Shown here piece by piece: positions 10,194-21,269 of a DNA stretch of 64,000 nucleotides. Below the pieces are notes generated by a model. The model was not told where the DNA came from. It did no database searches and was given only the letters and a program-made list of their open reading frames with translations. Numbering within the stretch: the first letter of the stretch is position 1; each line of letters begins with the position of its first letter. The translations under genes were made by a program, and so were the position numbers. The stretch is from Diadophis punctatus similis (lineage: Eukaryota; Chordata; Lepidosauria; Squamata; Dipsadidae): assembly GCA_023053685.1 (NCBI GenBank), contig JALIGW010000001.1:157809547-157873546 (forward strand), written 5' to 3'.

Positions 10194-11055
10194 TACCCTG
10201 TTTCCCTAAAAATAAGCCCTATCCCAAAAATAAGCCCTAGCATGTTTTATGTGTGCACCTAATATAAGCCCTACCCTATCCCAAAATAAGCCCTAATTAA
10301 GAACCTGCACAGCTGACTGCCCGCCCATTCTGTCTGGTTGATCGTGGTGCCACGGCCATGAGGCGAGGCAGTATGCTGGTGGAGCTGCCCCATGTACTCT
10401 GCACCGGCTTACCTCAGGGCCCCCGCAGCCAGGCCATCCATGCCCTGACACCTGCCTCACAGTGGCAGCACTGATAGCCATGTGCAGCAGGAGCCCACAT
10501 AGCTGATGGCCCACTTCTTCTGCTTGCTTGCAGCTGCAACAGAGCAGGAGGCCAAGTGGCGTGCTGGTGCCGTGGCCACGAGGCAAGGCAGGTGTCGGGG
10601 CATGGATGGCCTGCCTATGGAGGCCCTGAGGTAAGCCGGTGCGAAGCACATAGGGCAGCTCCACCACCACCCCACCTCGCCTCATGGCTGTGGCACCGGT
10701 ACATGGCTCAGCCTTCTGCTCCATTGTGGCCACAAGCAAGCAGAAGACGTGGACCAACAGCCATGTGGGCTCCTGCTGGATGAGGCTGCCAGGGCCATCA
10801 CTACAAAGAGTGTGGTTGACCTGACTGCAGGGGCCCTGAAGTAATGCAGGGTGTGTGAGGCAGCTCCACCTCCCCGCTTCACAGTGGTGGGACTAGCACA
10901 CCACATGGCCTCCTGCCCCGCTGCGAGCAAGCAGAAGAAATGGGCCTCCCGTACATGGAGAAAAAATAAGACACCCTCCAAAAATAAGCCCTGGTGCTTA
11001 TTTTGGGGCCCAAAAGAAAATAAGACCCTGTCTTATTTTTGGGAAAACACGGGTA
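10194..11055. mobile_element. TA-flanked inverted-repeat DNA element (862 bp)
   Basis: Ends TACCCTGTTTCCCTAAAAAT and ATTTTTGGGAAAACACGGGTA are inverted repeats closed by TA, as in Tc1/mariner-type elements. It interrupts the SINE exactly (GGGGGAAA, TA, GGAGGAGG). The core is GC-rich and contains inverted copies of one module, about 10345-10452 against about 10580-10702, with a third partial copy at about 10808-10890. There is no transposase. The open frames across the core are shadows of these modules. Confidence 0.78.
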
Positions 11056-11096
11056 GGAGGAGGAAGAAATATTATAGATCTTCACCATTTTGAATT
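11056..11096 (+). mobile_element. MIR-like SINE, 3' part
   Basis: GGAGGAGGAAGAAATATTATAGATCTTCACC resumes the SINE body after the TA element. The SINE is again cut by a TA-type fragment at 11097. Confidence 0.6.
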
Positions 11097-11200
11097 ACCC
11101 GTGTTTCCCCGAAAATAAGACCCTGTCTTATATTTTTTTGAACCCTGAAATAAGTGCTTGGTCTTATTGCCATGCACTCAAAAGCCCAATTGGGCTCATT
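11097..11200. mobile_element. partial TA-type inverted-repeat element
   Basis: Left end CCGTGTTTCCCCGAAAATAA followed by GACCCTGTCTTATATT, the same family as 17263-17518. The matching right end is not found, so this copy is truncated near 11200. Confidence 0.65.
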
Positions 11201-11520
11201 ATTTTATTATTTATTTATTTTTATTTATTTGTTTGTCAAACATGTACAAGACAGTAGGTGTTTGTATAAACATAACATAAGCAAAGAAGTACAGATAAAT
11301 GAGGACAATAGGACAGTAAGACAGGGACGGTAGGCACAGTGGTGCGCTTATGCACGCCATAATAATCTTTATGATAAGCTTATCATAAAGCATAAGCATA
11401 AAAGTACTTATAAAAGTACTTATAAAAGTACTTATAAAGTAATAAATGTGGGATAAAAATCTAATAATAAATAAAATAAGTGAGAAATGAGGATGAGACC
11501 TAGTTACAGAAAGATACAAT
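11201..11520. repeat. unclassified interspersed repeat with short internal repeats
   Basis: AT-rich sequence starting with TTTATT units. It contains a perfect 24-bp palindrome centred on AAGCTT at 11367-11390, then about three tandem copies of AAAAGTACTTATA near 11398-11440. It has the look of a dispersed LINE 3' region on the minus strand, but I cannot assign a family. Confidence 0.4.
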
Positions 11521-12512
11521 CATAAAAAAATTAAAATGAGAAAGAAGCCATCACATTTTGCTTCTTTCCCTCTATCTACATCCTGTCTCTGCTTAAAAAT
11601 GATTTATTTACCAAATACAGATTCTTTGTGTAGCTGGCAGCATCTCTCCTATGGATTTAAGGCTCCTACATTTGATTATGAAACTTCATGAAAATACTTT
11701 AATGGAAGTTAAATGTTCAATATGTCCAATACACACCAGGAAAGGAATGGAGCAAGGTTGCTTTCCTTCTTCTTTTTCATTCCTATTTTAATATTATAAT
11801 CCAAGCTCTGAAAAATACTGAATGGCATCCTCCCAAACTGGCTAAGAATCCATTTCAGTTCTCTTTTATGCTGATGAGGAAGCCATGCCCCCCACCCCCC
11901 CACCCCGAAGCAAGTAGGCTGAGGCACAGTCTTTAAGCAAGGCTTTGCTTTATAGTGTGGCAGAGACAGGCTCTTCACTCAGCATTCTAAGACAAAAGTA
12001 ATTGCTGGAAAATAAATAATATCTCCATAGGCTTTTAAATATCCGGGAATTATATTTCGGTCCTCTGCTGCCTGGAGGGAACAAATAAAAGATGTCACTG
12101 ATCAGGCCCGTAAGACTGATAATGCAATTCTGTCTTTCGCGGGTAGCAGAAGCCGTAATAATGTGTCCGCTGCTATCAGCATCTGTTAAACTAAAGTGAT
12201 TAGTCTTTTGCTTTACAGTTCCCAGATTTGCATTTACAAAGACTTAAGATCCCTCAAAGCAGTCGAAACAACCCAAATGTTTCAGATCTATACTCCAAGT
12301 CCTTCGGAACATATCCAACTCTCTTGGCTATGTTTAGAATTTGGTCTGGCTTTTTCTAACGGCTCGTGCAAGGTTTTGCTGCCTTAGATTCTTTTATGAG
12401 CGAGCCTTGATTTCTTTGCCTCTTTTTGATTGTTTTTAATCTTATTGGGAAATAAAGGTATTGAATTAGGTTTTAGATACCATGGCTTTTCAATTCAATA
12501 CTTACGGTAGTT
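11521..12512. other. unannotated unique DNA; possible conserved non-coding segment at 12001-12260
   Basis: No exon with plausible splice sites and frame was recognised. The part at about 12001-12260 has no repeat features, balanced composition and several TAAT motifs with isolated CpGs. That is compatible with a conserved regulatory element, but conservation cannot be seen from one sequence. Confidence 0.3.
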
Positions 12513-12816
12513 CAGTGGTGGGTTCCTACTGGTGCAGTGTGGAGCACAGCTCCGGTAGGAGCCCGGCGATGACGTCATTTTCTGGCACTTCTCCGCGCCC
12601 TGAGCTGTCGGGAAAAAGCCCTCCCACCTGCCCTTGTGTGAATACTGACCTTTATTCTTCCTCCGAAGCACAGCTGAGAAGTTCCTCAGCTGTATTTCGA
12701 CTTGTAATGTCGTCCTAAGCATGCGCGGAAGTGAAATCGCCCAATGGAACGCGAGTTCATTTCTGTGCATGCTTGCGATGCGCACCGGTAGCAAAAATAA
12801 CCGGAACCCTCCGCTG
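12513..12816. mobile_element. hAT-like non-autonomous element (copy 4)
   Basis: Perfect 8-bp duplication CGGTAGTT at 12505-12512 and 12817-12824. Begins CAGTGGTGGGTTCCTACTGG and ends GGAACCCTCCGCTG. The 304-bp core has no coding capacity. Confidence 0.88.
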
Positions 12817-12824
12817 CGGTAGTT

Positions 12825-13643
12825 TCATCTGAACTTGAGGGAGTCCATTGGAAATTGAAGCAACATGCCCTTGATGTTCATCTTCAGGATGAGTAGAGCA
12901 TAAATCCCTCCATCCATGGAGATACTCTTTGTGGACAGCCGTTCATCCCAGCTCCCTAATTAATATCTCACAGGTGCTGCAAAGAAAGCCTACTCCCTGG
13001 TGAACTTCAATATTTTGCCACTTACGTTAATAGAAGGGAACTATAACAATACAGCACCCAGGTCCACATTAAGGACACCTGATGTCCTATGCACAGCTCA
13101 ACAATGGTGCCCCTCGGCCCGTCCCTTGTTTAAGTGACAATTCATTAAGACTCAAACATTTAAACTTTGGTCATTCACCGTGAAAAAGAAAATGTTTTTG
13201 CAATGCATATTAAAGTCAAACCCAGCAGATAAGAACAATTATGAAAAAAAAAATATTACAGTCGAATGTGGCAGTAAAAGAGCTATAAGGTTGGGATAAC
13301 TAGGGGGGGGGGAATTATGTAGTGTTGCTTTCCTCTTGATGCTCTAAGCATCTACTTATTTTGCTAAGTAGTTAATCCAGGACTGACAATACTTCAATGC
13401 AGGATGTATTATGTCCTTGCCAGTTGGGAGATTGCAATGCCCTTTTTATGAAGCTTGGTCCTTAGTCTTAATAAAGACCCTGCTTTAAAAAATTCTTGGA
13501 AGAACTGAGGGTGAGAAAGTTTGATGCTGTCTGTTCTGCCTGTTCTAGAAAGGTTACTATGCTCTGTGCATCTCCATTGCCTAACTGCCTAGGCTCCCCA
13601 ATCAATGTTCATTTTTGCTGTCTTCTTACATCATGAAAAGGGT
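12825..13643. other. unannotated unique DNA
   Basis: No gene recognised. A G run occurs at about 13303-13312. Confidence 0.4.
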
Positions 13644-14131
13644 TACCGTATTTTTCGGAGTATAAGACGCACTTTTTTCCTCCCTAAAAGTGGCTGAAAA
13701 TTTGGGTGCGTCTTATACTTCAAATGTAGCTTTTTTTCCAGCCCTAACTAGGTGCTAGCAGATCTTCCCAGCTCTTACCTTGCAGGCTTTTTCATTGTTA
13801 CTCTCTCCAAAGAATGTTTTTCCAGCCCTAAGTCTTTGCAGGTTTTTTTTTTCATTGCTCTAGTTGCTCTGAATAAGTTTTTTTCTAGCCCTAACCAGGT
13901 GCTATCTATCTTCCCAGCTCTTACTGGCTTGCAGGCTCTTTCACTGTTACTCTCTCAGAAGAAGGTTTTTTTAAGACCTAATCAGGGGATAAAATAATGT
14001 GCTGAAGCTGACCAGACTAAGGACGCTAGCCAGATGAATACCTGGTAGGCAGATTTTCCCCCCTATTTTCCTTCCCCAAAACTAAGGTGCGTCTTATACT
14101 CCAGTGCGTCTTATACTCCAAAAATATGGTA
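13644..14131. mobile_element. TA-flanked inverted-repeat element (ATAAGACGCAC family)
   Basis: Left end TACCGTATTTTTCGGAGTAT and right end ATACTCCAAAAATATGGTA form inverted repeats closed by TA. GTGCGTCTTATACT occurs near both ends. The core holds an imperfect direct duplication: a CAGCCCTAACTAGGTGCTA-to-TCTCTC module at about 13738-13812 recurs at about 13888-13957. No transposase, so it is a non-autonomous Tc1/mariner-like element by inference. Confidence 0.8.
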
Positions 14132-14236
14132 ATCAATTTTCCCACATGGTTGTGAATTATAATCCTTTTATTGTTTTATTTTTGTTTTCTACCTTATTTT
14201 GGTATATTTATAAAGATGCATTATAGGTTTTAATTC

Positions 14237-14600
14237 TGTTGTGGATTCTCTTAAAGTTTGTTGCAAAATCAAAACCAGAAGCGCACACAGATGACTGATT
14301 CAGCTGGATTCAATAATTTCTTTATAAACATAGTAATATATATATATTTACAATACCATTAGCAGAGTTCTTCTTTAATGTAGCAACAGTTAAAAGTAAA
14401 ACACAAGCAGCTTCTAGTTCAGAGAGGACAGAGAGCAGAGTGGAGACTGGAGCCACGCCCAGCCTTAAGCTTAAGCTTTCAGTTTCGATTCTGTGCACAG
14501 ACTCAGAAGTGGTTAGCTCCTATTGACTGACTTAGTTGCTATGCCTATTCATTGGCTGACCTTGTTACCACTGGCTCTCCCAGTCATGAATATTCTAACA
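14237..14600 (-). mobile_element. solo LTR of an older copia relative
   Basis: Read on the minus strand it starts TGTTAGAATATTCATGACTG and continues GGAGAGCC, matching the first 29 bases of the copia LTR at 5499 except one. It also shares GTCAGCCAAT and, near the other end, TTATAAAGAA and CTTCTG. It ends ACAACA, so it has TG...CA ends. The flanks AATTC (14232-14236) and GATTC (14601-14605) agree at 4 of 5 positions. At 364 bp it is about 100 bp longer than the intact element's LTR. No internal region is left, so it is the product of LTR-LTR recombination. Confidence 0.8.
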
Positions 14601-14710
14601 GATTCCATCAAATCTGAAAGCATCTCAGGTACCTTGGAGGCAGCCAAAGCATCTGGCCTATGTTGGTCCATTAGGGGTGACAAACTCGTGATGACACATT
14701 GTCACCAGTA

Positions 14711-14864
14711 GTGGGTTCTAAAATCCGTTGCTACCGGTTCGCATGCATGCTTGCTCGCTCGCGCATGCGCAGAAGCATCCCGGGCTGGTGGGCAGAGCCT
14801 CTCCCTGCTGCCACTACCTGTTCACAGAACCGGGTTGAACCGGGAGCAACCCACCGCTGGTCAT
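14711..14864. mobile_element. short hAT-like element (copy 5)
   Basis: Begins CAGTAGTGGGTTCTA and ends GAGCAACCCACCGCTG, with a GCGCATGCGCAGAAGC core. The duplication is decayed (ATTGTCAC against GTCATCAC, 5 of 8). It is the same subfamily as 20494-20664 and 41819-41980. Confidence 0.7.
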
Positions 14865-15190
14865 CACGTGATGTATCGTAACTTTTTCCCCCTTCGCTAA
14901 AACGGGGGTGGGCATTGCCAGCGTGCGACGCATCCGGCCTGTGGGCCCCAAGTTTGACACCCCTACATTAGAGCATTCTTAAGTTGAAGGTTACCACCAC
15001 TATTGTGAGTTGGGAAGAGCAAATTCAATTTGGTTTGGGGGAAAAAATCCTTAAAATAGTCCTTACATAAAAATTGGTTTAAAGTTATGATCCCAGCTTC
15101 TACCCAAACTTTCCAACAGAATCTTGTACTACCTATTTTTGACGTGGAATTTTCCGAAGAGTTAAACATATAAAGAAAGCTTTCTACTGC
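14865..15190. other. unannotated DNA
   Basis: Nothing recognised, apart from a possible old repeat fragment around 14900-14965. Confidence 0.35.
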
Positions 15191-15194
15191 AACT

Positions 15195-15720
15195 AGTCAA
15201 ATGCCTCCTACTGTTGGAAAGTTTTTCTTATGCAAACCAGAATCTGCTTTCTTGTCATTTGTGCTAAATGTTCTAGAATGATAGAAAACAGGATTTGGCC
15301 TTCTCAGATATTTAAAGATTTCCATCATATTTGTATACCCCTCTGTGTTATGTTGTACATGTTCCATATTTCCAGTTCTGTCCTTCACTTTTCATAGGAC
15401 GTAGTAACCAGTCCCCTATCATTTGTATAGACCTTCTCAAAACCTGTCCCAGCTATCTGAATCCTTCTTGAAATGTGATGCCCAACGGTGGACTAAATGC
15501 TCAGGATGGGTTCCGATGAATGTGGAATAAAGTATAATTCTTACTTTCCCTGATGTGGAAACTGTTCTATTGTTGATTCAGGCAAAACTTCATTTGCCTT
15601 TTTTTGCAGATATATCACAGTATCAATTCCTATTCAGATTGTGTTCTACTACTATTCCAAGATACTTTTCATAAGTATTATATCAAAGCTGGGTGTCCTT
15701 TATTCTATACCTGTACAATC
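15195..15720 (-). pseudogene. ancient CR1 LINE fragment
   Basis: The minus-strand equivalent of this stretch resembles the region of old CR1/L3 LINEs near the end of the polymerase frame. Telling pieces are GATGCCCAACGGTGGACTAA, TTTGCCTTTTTTTGCAG and the order of modules. It is heavily mutated and has no open frame. The assignment is by eye only. Confidence 0.5.
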
Positions 15721-17262
15721 AGGTATTTAATAATGTTAGCAGGGAAAATTTAATAATGTTAGCAGGGAAAAAAATACAATTTACTGGAAGGATGAAGCAT
15801 AGAAAAATTTGTCTCCCAACAGATCACAACTACCTCATTCCAGATCACATTGTGCTTGTGACCATCAATTCCCCATTCCCATAACCGTTTACGTAGATGC
15901 TAGAAAACAGGGAGGTGTGCTAGACCTTGGTTCAAGAACCCACACAATCATTTGACACATTTCATTCATTTTTCATTTATTTCACAAAGACTTCCATTTA
16001 GGAAAAATAGGGGGCAACCTAACTTTTGCAGCAGTCATTATTCTTCCCAAAAATACTTCAAAATAACATCATATCTGTCGTATTTGGATAAAATCGAGCA
16101 AAGTGGGAGAAATAATATTCTATGTATACAAATGTTCATTGAAGTCATGAAGTTGCCTGTAACTATTATAAATGATTTGTAAAACACAATTTTAACAAAT
16201 GAATAATGAAACAAAAATTAAGCTGCAGTGAAAGGGTTTTTTTAAAAGAAAAAGAAAAAGAAAACAAATGAGGTATCAAAATAAAATTGATTTTCTTGGA
16301 CATCACTACAAAGAACATAAAAGGGTTTCCCTTCTGCAGATTAACAAGAACAGGAGAAAGGACATGGCAGCCCGGCAAATCTAAAAAGGATTCAGCAAGG
16401 AGATTACAGCAGGGTTGCTGACAGTCTTATTTAATGAGGTATGAATTTCAGAGGATTTAGAGCCAATTATCCCTGTGGTTGCTGGCGAGCGCTTCAAGAG
16501 CAGGCTACGCTGAGAACCCTCTAATCACAATAAACTACATGTGTGAATGAGCCCTTTTAAAATAATTACCAAATTATTAGAAATTACACTTCTGCAGATT
16601 TTTAATCATAAGTTTACACTGATATGTCTCGGCATGTTGGGAGAAAGGAGACATTTTCTATAATGAAGAATCTTTGTTATGTAGTGGAGAGAAGCATCAT
16701 GTGTGACCCATGTAAATGTACTGTCAGTAACTAAGATTTATCTTGATTCTAGGAACCAGCAAAGTAGTGCTTGTAAGAAGCAAAGTGCCCCAAAACACAC
16801 CCCTGATGCATAGCAGGATTCCTGCTTCAGCTGGGTTTTTGGTTTTGTTTTGTTTTTTGAAAGGTGGTTTTAACTGTTAGAAAAATTAAATGGGAAGTTG
16901 GTGGCATACTGCACAGGAAAGGCCGAGCCTCAGCATCATTTTTATTTATACTCATCATATTACCTGAAATTCGTTCAGGGCTACAGAAGCTAGCTACAAC
17001 CCCCTCTGCCATCAACTTCCACTGGAACTGATCATTGCTGGTACCTGTTTGCTTACTTGTAACATGGGTTGTCTCAATATAAATTTGCCCAAAGTAAAAT
17101 TTAGGAGAAACAGAAACCAGAGCTTTTCACTGTATTCCAGAGAAATAAACAGAAAGGGAAACACTAGCGGCAGAAAATAGGGCATCTCTCGTTTCCTTCC
17201 TAATCAGGCTGGCAGGCTGAAGGAGAAATTTATAGTGTGGGATAGTGATTAAGGTATTTATT
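15721..17262. other. unannotated unique DNA; possible conserved segment at 16380-16640
   Basis: No gene recognised. A tandem duplication of TTTAATAATGTTAGCAGGGA-type sequence lies at about 15726-15770. The stretch at 16380-16640 is repeat-free, with several ATTA/TAAT sites and ordinary composition, so it is a weak candidate for conserved non-coding DNA. Confidence 0.3.
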
Positions 17263-17518
17263 TACCATGTTTCCCCAAAAATAAGGCCCTGTCTTATATT
17301 TTTTTGAATCCCAAAATAAGCGCTTGGCCTTATTTTCGGGGAGAACTTATTATTTTGGGGTGCATGGAGCAAGACAAGGCTCCTCTTGCTGTCTTACCTG
17401 ATTTCCAGCTCTGTCTCCCTAACCTTAACCAGAGGAAATTGTATTTTGGGGGGAAGGGTTTATTTTCGGGGGAGGGTATATTTTTGGGGGAGGGCTTATT
17501 TTCGGGGGAAACATGGTA
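17263..17518. mobile_element. TA-flanked inverted-repeat element (CCCCAAAAATAAG family)
   Basis: Left end TACCATGTTTCCCCAAAAAT and right end TTTTCGGGGGAAACATGGTA form an almost perfect inverted repeat closed by TA. The core repeats TTTTCGGGGGAGGG-like units on the right. It is 256 bp with no coding capacity. It belongs to the same family as 10194-11055 and 11097-11200. Confidence 0.85.
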
Positions 17519-17640
17519 TTTTATTGATTTATGGCCACCCATCTCACACAAAGCGACTCTGAGCAGTGTACAATGAAGCCAACAACAGCACATTTTACAA
17601 AACCAGATTAAAACAATGAAACATAAATTTTTAAAAAAGC
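17519..17640 (-). mobile_element. LINE 3' UTR fragment
   Basis: TTTATTGATTTATGGCCACC then CATCTCACACAAAGCGACTC matches, on the minus strand, the end of a squamate LINE whose 3' part reads 'GGGTGGCCATAAATCAATAA'. The family is uncertain (L2 or a relative). Confidence 0.45.
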
Positions 17641-17691
17641 TCGCGAGAGGGAAGTACATCAAGACATGATGCATCCAGCATGCACCCTGTT

Positions 17692-17939
17692 ACCAAAGAG
17701 CTGTGATGGCGTAGTGGTTAGAATGAAATATTGCAGGCTAACTCTGCTCACATTGCCAGGAGTTCGATTCCTTTGATCCTGACCAGCTCGAGATTGACTC
17801 AGCCTTCCATCCTTCTGAGGTCAGTAAAATGAGGACCCAGATTGTTGGGGGCAATAGGCTGACTCTGTAAACCACTTAGAGAGGGCTGTAAAGCACTGTG
17901 GAGTGGTATATAAGTCTAAGTGCTATTACTATTGCTATC
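17692..17939 (+). mobile_element. Sauria-type tRNA SINE
   Basis: The A box lies in GATGGCGTAGTGGTTAGAAT and the B box is GGAGTTCGATTCC at 17759-17771. Conserved body motifs are GACTCAGCCTTCCATCCTTC, ATTGTTGGGGGCAATA and TTAGAGAGGGCTGTAAAGCA. The tail is CTATTACTATTGCTATC. Other copies lie at 22853-23104, 35172-35461 and 45010-45222. Confidence 0.88.
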
Positions 17940-19000
17940 CCTGTTGAAAGAACCATATTTTAAGGGACTACAGGAAGACCATAAGCATTGGGGTTAAGCT
18001 AACCTCACCAAAACATTGGGACAAGGCCAGCAAGACTCATGTTGCAATCTATTCTCAGTCATAGAAGCTTACTTGGAGACTTTGAGTAATCAATCAAAGT
18101 GAACTACAGGGCTCTTGACTTGTTATAGAAAGAATTGGAGGATAAAGTGCTATAACTGCCACTATGAACTCCTGGAAGAAGAGAAGAATAAACATCTATC
18201 AAGAAATAAATTTTCTTCAACCGTATACTATTGTATTTAAAAAATACAATCAAATTTTAAAATATGGTTTAATATATAATTTTATCCACAATAAGATTTA
18301 ACTATCAGAAAATAATTGTGTTGATTCCTTTGGTTTCTGGATGTTTTAGACATGAAGGAAGTGCATTCCTTTGGTTTTTAGAAGCAATTAAATTCTCCCA
18401 GGATGCCTAAATAATACCATTTCAGCATGAAAAGTTTGTGGATAGAGTCCATCCCTTCCCTCATGTTAAAAAAATATCAACACTACCTCCCAATCAAATA
18501 AATAATAATAGTAGCCCTCCTACTCATTATGTTCCCAATCATTCTCCCATCTTCCTGCAGTACGTAGGCTCAGCTTTACTAACTGGCTGCCTGTATTATA
18601 CTTGGGAGAGCTAAAATAAATTTTGCAAGATAAGACTTGAAGTTCCACCTTTACTTTACATTCTTTGTTATCGGCATACCACACTTCTGCAGTAAACTTT
18701 GCTTGTTGCAGTCAAACCACAGCTGATACCGCTGCTGTTTGCTTCAATGAAAACTACTCCTACCCAATATTTAGTGAACAAATTTTATAATTGTCAGATG
18801 GGGCTCAGTAAATGCAGCCTCCTGTGTTGCCATTTTGCCAGATGTCACCTCCAAATTAGACATTTGGTTTTTAATCTTTTAATTACTATGGTGGCGTTGT
18901 AATGTGAAGATTATTAGACAGAAATGTCTCCCTAGATGGAAATGATGCCGTACAACTTCTACATGATTATAGCCAAAAAGAGGATGAGGGTATGAAGTGT
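17940..19000. other. unannotated AT-rich DNA
   Basis: No gene or clear repeat recognised. Confidence 0.4.
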
Positions 19001-19101
19001 TTCAAGGAAGGAAGGAAAGAAGGAAGGAAAGAAGGAAGGAAGGAAGGAAGGAAGGAAGGAAGGAAGGAAGGAAGGAAGGAAGGAAGGAAGGAAGGAAGGC
19101 A
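19001..19101 (+). repeat. (GGAA)n microsatellite
   Basis: About 24 GGAA units with a few GGAAA interruptions near the left end. Confidence 0.97.
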
Positions 19102-20485
19102 TTTAGTTAGGGACTTAAATCAGATTCCTTAATATTGTTTATTTTTACATCTGTTCTCTGTTGAGATATTCTTCCATTATTGGAAGCTTCAAAGTCTAAA
19201 CCTCTGCTAAGGTTTAGCTTCAGCATGGAAGCCGGGAGATAATCAGACAGCACAAGCCATTTGAGTACCACTCTTGTTATCGCTTGATACATTCTGTCCT
19301 CCATCTCTTTTAGTTGTGCTCCAGGCACCCTTGGGCTTTGGATTTACATTTTTAATACCCCAGATTTGCAACGTCATGCTTCTTGTTCTTCTAATTGGTA
19401 TCACAGCAAGTGGTTTTGCCCCTTTCTTGGAAATAAATCTTTGCTAAAAGCAAAAATTGGGCAAGTTTTCTTTATCCTATCCTCATTTGTGATGGGTTAG
19501 CAAAGGCTCTTCCACACCACAATAAACAAACTTCAACTCTCCCTTTTTAAAAAGTGCAGCTTTATGCTTTAATGGCTTTGATGAATTTTGTTAGCCACTT
19601 CAAAAAAAAAAACAACCTAAGCCATTTCAGATTGCCAAATTCTTTTTTTTTAGTCATCTTTCCTACTACGTAGCCTTTTATGTGAAAGGATTTATTTAGG
19701 ATCCTGCATATTTCATAATTCTGAAAGCACTTTAAAAGTATAATACAAGCCAGTAAGTTAGCAGGGCAACATGTTTCAAGTTTAGAATCTTCAGTTACAA
19801 TGAGATGCAACCTTGATATTATCCACATGGGCTGATTAAAAACTTTTTGGATTCTTCAAGTTTCATTGTGTGATAAGACATCACCCCAGTACCGTCAACA
19901 CAAAATAATTACACGATCAATTAGCTACAATAGAAATTAAGTTGGAACTAGAGAACTCCCAGCTCTTGTTAAACTGTGGCTTTCAACATCCTTCACAGTC
20001 CAGACTGTGCATAGAAATTCAACAGCCTATTGTTCAATTTCAACAACCTAAGGAGCGCCACAGATGTTCTACCTTTGGGTAATGTAATTATGCTGATTGT
20101 TTGAGCATTTGAGCAGAAGAATAGTCTTGGAGACAGTTACTGCTGTCTGTTTCAGGGCTTATGTTCCATCACTGTACCTATAATAATCACCTTCACAGTG
20201 TCGATGTACTCCTGAGCAATGTTCCCTGTAACATCAGAAAACGGCGCGCGATAGTTAGAAACTGCCGTGCAGCAGTCTCTTTTCATGTGCGCGGCCGCAC
20301 AAATGCACAGCCTCTGCCATTAGAAAATGCCGCGTGGAAGTTAGAAACTTCCACGTGGCGTTTTCTCGTTATGTGCGCGGCCGCGCGGCCACACAGCTTA
20401 GAAGGAACAGTGCTCCCGAGTACAGCCTATTCCTGAATAATTTGTGGATGTTGCTGACTTGGAATACTTCTTCCCAATCCTTTTT
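19102..20485. other. unannotated unique DNA with a GC-rich island at 20235-20410
   Basis: Mostly AT-rich and featureless. At about 20235-20410 there are alternating inverted modules (GCCGCGTGGAAGTTAGAAAC, then GTTTCTAAC-like sequence, with GCGGCCGC), the remains of a palindromic short DNA element whose ends I could not fix. Confidence 0.4.
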
Positions 20486-20493
20486 AGTTACAC

Positions 20494-20664
20494 CAGTAGT
20501 GGGTTGTAAATCCCATCGCTACCATTTTGCTCGTGTGTGTGCTCACACTCGCACGCAACGCTTCTGCGCATGCGCAGAAGCATCCCGGGCGGGTGGGCAG
20601 AGCTTCCCGCCGTCACCGCTACTGGTTCACCGATCTGGGCCGAACCGGTAGCAACCCACCGCTG
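20494..20664. mobile_element. short hAT-like element (copy 6)
   Basis: Flanking 8-mers AGTTACAC (20486-20493) and AGTTGCAC (20665-20672) match at 7 of 8. Begins CAGTAGTGGGTTGTAAA and ends GTAGCAACCCACCGCTG. Core includes GCTTCTGCGCATGCGCAGAA. Confidence 0.85.
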
Positions 20665-20805
20665 AGTTGCACCCTTTCTTGAAGAAATCAAACCAAAGCC
20701 ACAGGCATTAAGGCTCTAGTCATCTCTAATCTGGGTTTGTGCGATGCACTTTACACTGTGTGCACAATTATTAGGCAAGCTGTATTTCTGAGGATTACTT
20801 TTATT

Positions 20806-20910
20806 TTTATTTTTTTATTTTTTTAAATAATTTTTATTGAACATTTTTTAAAGTTAAAAACAAACACAGAAATTTATACAATTTCCTTCTTTTCAACAAT
20901 TTCTCGTTGC
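20806..20910 (-). mobile_element. L1-like 3' end inserted in the Tc1 element
   Basis: Flanked by an 11-bp duplication TTACTTTTATT (20795-20805 and 20911-20921). On the minus strand it ends in an A-rich tail after TTCAATAAAAATTATTT. It is a short 5'-truncated insertion of an L1-type retrotransposon or something it mobilised. Confidence 0.6.
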
Positions 20911-21269
20911 TTACTTTTATTATTGAACAACTACAGTGCTCTCGGTCAATCCAAAATGTTAATAAACCTCAAACCTGAATATTTAAAAAACTAAAAGTGA
21001 GGCTTTTATTTTATGGCTTTCTTAGGAGAATATCTATGTGTGCACAATTATTGGGCAATTATTAGTGTGCAGAATTATTATGCAACTAAATGAAAAATGA
21101 AAATTTTCCCATCTCACTCATTTAGTTTCATCTGTTAAAATGAGAATAATAAAGAAACAACTCAAAATTTACAAATTTCTGACAGTTCAAAAAACATATC
21201 AGTGACCAATATAGCCACCCTTCTTTTCAATAACAGTCATAAGCCTTCTATTCATGGAGTCTCTCAGTT

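Noticed and set aside
10293..10783. A minus-strand frame of 154 codons and others
   Set aside because: They lie in the inverted modules of a TA-type element and show no protein family.
17692..17780. Possible tRNA gene (A and B boxes)
   Set aside because: The body and CTATTG tail identify a SINE. No cloverleaf acceptor stem can be drawn, and the same holds for 5431-5498 and 62267-62390.
19001..19101. Possible CRISPR-like array (also checked 44356-44585 and 2851-2952)
   Set aside because: Simple tandem repeats without unique spacers, in a eukaryotic genome.
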